NCBI GenBank assembly: GCA_964556665.1
Contig: CAZKXU010000080.1
Location: 1 to 16,686, forward strand
Direction: 5' to 3'
Source of the DNA: CAZKXU01 sp964556665
Lineage (GTDB): Bacteria > Bdellovibrionota_C > UBA2361 > CAZKXU01
DNA length: 16,686 nucleotides
Shown here: one piece after another, positions 15,701 to 16,686 of the stretch
Layout of the letters: each line of letters starts with the position of its first letter
How positions within the stretch are numbered: position 1 is the stretch's first letter
The notes under the pieces: model-generated
What the model was told of the DNA's origin: nothing
Database searches by the model: none
Seen by the model: the letters and a program-made list of their open reading frames with translations, nothing else
Position numbers and translations under genes: made by a program

Positions 15701-16686
15701 GCTGGGATATTCAACAAAGGCATCAACTGTAACAAGGTCAATTACAACATCATCATTGGCGCCCGGAATTGCTCCGCTAGACCAATTTGAAGGGACTATC
15801 CAACTTCCACCTGAAGCTGGCCCGATCCAATTTACTGAAGTTGCAACTACAGTGATTATCCCGAAATCAGTTGTGCCTAACTGAACTGGGGTGGTGTATG
15901 CCGAGTACCCAGACACAGAAAGAAATTCGGAGGTATAGTAGGTGGCTTTGCACCTAATACTTGGATTGGCTGTTAAAACCCCGGGAATATTAAATGTGCC
16001 GTCTGCTGCGGTTGATCCTGATGCGCCGGGGCAGTCGACAACCGCGTTGGATTGCGGAACTCCACTGCTATCAACAACTCTTCCAATGGCGGTGGTTCGA
16101 GGATCCGGAATGACTGTGTAAATAACTTCAGCATCGGCAAAGTTTCCCCCCAAATCAAAAGCCCTTGCTCTTACAGTAACAGTGGAGACGCCGATCGGAA
16201 TCTCAGTAAAGAACTCATAAGCCGGCGCGCTATCAGTTCCAGATAAAACACCACCTACATACCATTCAACTCTTGCAACTCCAACATCATCATCACTTGC
16301 GATCTTAAATACAATACTACTGCCTTCAATTATGTTGCTTCCAGGGGCAGGTTCTAAAATTGAGACAGTTGGTGCAATTCCTGCAGAATCGACCGCTAAA
16401 TACTGCCCAATATAGAGCCTTGATCCTGCTGTTAAATAAACATAGGTGCCATCTACGGCAATTCCGGTTCCATCATCAGCACAGGAGCCGCATCCGCTAA
16501 GACGAGTAAAATCTAATAACGCCCTCCATTGCAGATCAGCCCGGTCACTAACATCTACTATTGGTACACTATTTATAAATCCGGTGTCAGCTCCTAAACT
16601 AAACCGTCCAGATACAGCTAAATCGGTTATCCGACCACCAAGATTAGTTCGCATATTATCTAACACGGTTGGGGATACAAGATTTG
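12716..16686 (-). CDS. Giant secreted/surface beta-solenoid repeat protein, N-terminus outside the window
   Basis: The frame stays open to the right edge, so the GTG at 16666 is not taken as the start; residues below are counted from it (1,316 to the stop). Order of parts: 1-93, end of an LVIVD-like propeller (PIVDVSDRADLQWRALLDF, then GIAVDGTYVYLTAGSRLYIG). 99-187, Ig-like domain (PTVSILEPAPGSNI, VARVEWYVGG). 190-270, carboxypeptidase-regulatory-like domain (GRVVDSSGVPQSNAVVDCPG, DGTFNIPGV). 278-310, W-G-x-W and NW motif with PGANDDVVI. 341-1316, beta-solenoid-like repeats with a [LI]-[DN]-L-P-x-[LV]-x-x-I core and frequent G-G turns. The protein ends ...GGTIIKPF with no LPXTG, PEP-CTERM, membrane helix or autotransporter barrel. 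All ten cysteines fall in near pairs (59/62, 212/239, 559/569, 715/723, 873/881). The composition (Ser, Thr, Gly, Asn, Leu) fits an extracellular adhesin-like protein. The export route and ligand are unknown. An exported 378-residue protein follows 15 bases downstream. Confidence 0.85.
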   Translation of the reverse strand, partial: NLVSPTVLDNMRTNLGGRITDLAVSGRFSLGADTGFINSVPIVDVSDRADLQWRALLDFTRLSGCGSCADDGTGIAVDGTYVYLTAGSRLYIGQYLAVDSAGIAPTVSILEPAPGSNIIEGSSIVFKIASDDDVGVARVEWYVGGVLSGTDSAPAYEFFTEIPIGVSTVTVRARAFDLGGNFADAEVIYTVIPDPRTTAIGRVVDSSGVPQSNAVVDCPGASGSTAADGTFNIPGVLTANPSIRCKATYYTSEFLSVSGYSAYTTPVQLGTTDFGIITVVATSVNWIGPASGGSWIVPSNWSSGAIPGANDDVVIDLVTVDAFVEYPSGTRTIRSLKAKGSVNFNGGSLTVNDSGILTSGILMKTGATFIVRGSRTVFDIPGNFNLQGGTLQAFNGAKINIPDATVISPAAAGFITTVIEANGANSKIDLPKISSITIPANSNTFSLKAIFGGELNLSLVSKIEVLGSSFNSVAVLSDGANSKIRFDSLDSFTKTSSAQIHLNTIEAKNKGEIVSPKLKTINSVVLTYNGDSFLDLSALSNMDGSSIIAKNGADLTLAGITSYACATLSGAGYGCTLKAENAKLNLPQLQTISEISSDSNTLAITAASGGSVSIPLVSKLETLDVSSSGTSLISAGVGSLVSMPSLVSITSQVEIFEVSKIDASSSGAIDLPSLTTIHDVTLNINSGGTLNLPVLSNIDYSSVKIGLGVVFSLPLVTSYSCAYDGFVTCTLSASGNGAQLSLPNLTTASVDTALAGDMELEATNGGVLDLGALITLETIGNSTSFGGRITVFSYLAGSLIDLSSLTSFIDNSSLRGTSLSATSGGSILTPSLLRLNKVDLTYSGSGTMDLSSVTNIDGSSITVSLGANLSLPGVTSYSCTGLNFFDCNFSASGSASSLDLSNLVSIAPVSGAGSDFNIQASSGGVIDLSALLSFSTTATNSGSIYLSSSFAGSNIILTSLQSVQSSFVNMSIFAGDGGSLETPSLVTLDHIDLDIDKTGSIDLSQVANINGTTITVRNGAVASLPKVTAIDNLPATGHTATLSASGTNSKLDLPNVQTITTIGATSNILELTATSGGVLNLPAVTQITSPVGSINGGVRISALSTGSKIDFSALTSIINLDSSSYNRVYINGSAKVVSPLLTILEGTELLLYSGATLDIQSLISFKNSAMYIEGAALNFANILDLIQTDITINSGSNLQFGLAANIDGLRIDADGGDINLPSALTYSSLNTGAFTISGSGKSATMTSLATIHGGTNSVSTFRVKALSGALFDLTGLTAVDGYVEFIADGTNSVIDLTNLQKTNVGPNVIFTEKNGGTIIKPF
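12740..15154 (-). repeat. Five tandem superrepeats of about 156 residues in the giant protein
   Basis: By hand alignment the solenoid divides into five units: 14687-15154 (156 residues), 14213-14686 (158), 13754-14212 (153), 13286-13753 (156) and 12740-13285 (182). Units start with a turn followed by a line such as GEIVSPKLKTI, GAIDLPSLTTI, GSILTPSLLRL, GSLETPSLVTL or AKVVSPLLTIL. The second coil has a shared SNMDGSS, SNIDYSS, TNIDGSS or ANINGTT signature. The third coil has TSYAC, TSYSC or TSYSC in units 1-3. DNA identity persists locally: around the Cys coil, GAATACGAGGTAAC (unit 3, reverse strand) matches GAATATGAGGTAAC (unit 2), so the units arose by duplication. A partial sixth copy (coils 3-6 only) precedes unit 1 at residues 390-504. 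Confidence 0.75.

Noticed and set aside
15300..15884. Plus-strand 194-codon ORF opposite the giant protein, and the shorter ones at 13362-13718 and 13968-14162
   Set aside because: Antisense to a repeat-rich coding region with clear domain structure; their sequences are mirror products of the repeat codons.
16664..16666. GTG as the start of the giant protein
   Set aside because: The frame continues open to the window edge, and residues before and after this codon read as one LVIVD-like domain (NLVSPTVLDNM), so the true start lies outside.
12716..16686. Autotransporter or LPXTG/PEP-CTERM anchored adhesin
   Set aside because: No C-terminal barrel, sorting motif or membrane helix follows the last repeat; the protein ends eight residues after the last full unit.

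Overview
The window carries ten protein-coding genes with short intergenic gaps, all under 300 bases. I see no tRNA, rRNA, CRISPR array or transposase. The genes point to a Gram-negative bacterium: a PlsB-type glycerol-3-phosphate acyltransferase, a lipoprotein, several Sec-exported proteins, and meso-diaminopimelate synthesis through DapE. Base composition is moderate to AT-leaning. I cannot name the phylum. A PlsB of this length suggests a proteobacterial or former-deltaproteobacterial lineage, while the ArgG is of a kind I associate with Bacteroidota.

Left part (1-3689), read on the minus strand: dapE, then argG, then a cystathionine gamma-synthase/lyase family gene. argG and the PLP gene are 2 bases apart. 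A 76-base REPIN-like inverted element sits between dapE and argG. The operon joins lysine/DAP, arginine and methionine/cysteine metabolism. At the far left edge there may be the last 16 codons of a convergent gene. Next, on the plus strand, comes a polytopic GT-C-type membrane glycosyltransferase (3951-5333).

Middle part (5342-10070), minus strand: plsB, then a 126-base gap, then an exported 214-residue protein, then a 544-residue putative lipoprotein. The last two are coupled by a TAAGATG junction. These look like envelope genes, but only plsB has a recognised function. Divergent from plsB is a bitopic protein with a C-terminal SH3b domain (10204-11553). Its putative promoter lies so close to the GTG start that the mRNA may be leaderless.

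Right part (11564-16686), minus strand: a very large secreted or surface protein whose N-terminus lies beyond the right edge, followed 15 bases later by a 378-residue exported protein. The large protein shows, in order, the end of an LVIVD-like propeller, an Ig-like domain, a carboxypeptidase-regulatory-like domain, a W/NW motif segment, and about 975 residues of beta-solenoid-like repeats. The solenoid has a clear higher-order period of 153-158 residues, each unit made of six coils. Three units carry a conserved cysteine pair in the same coil, and the last unit has two extra short coils. This is the most unusual element of the window.
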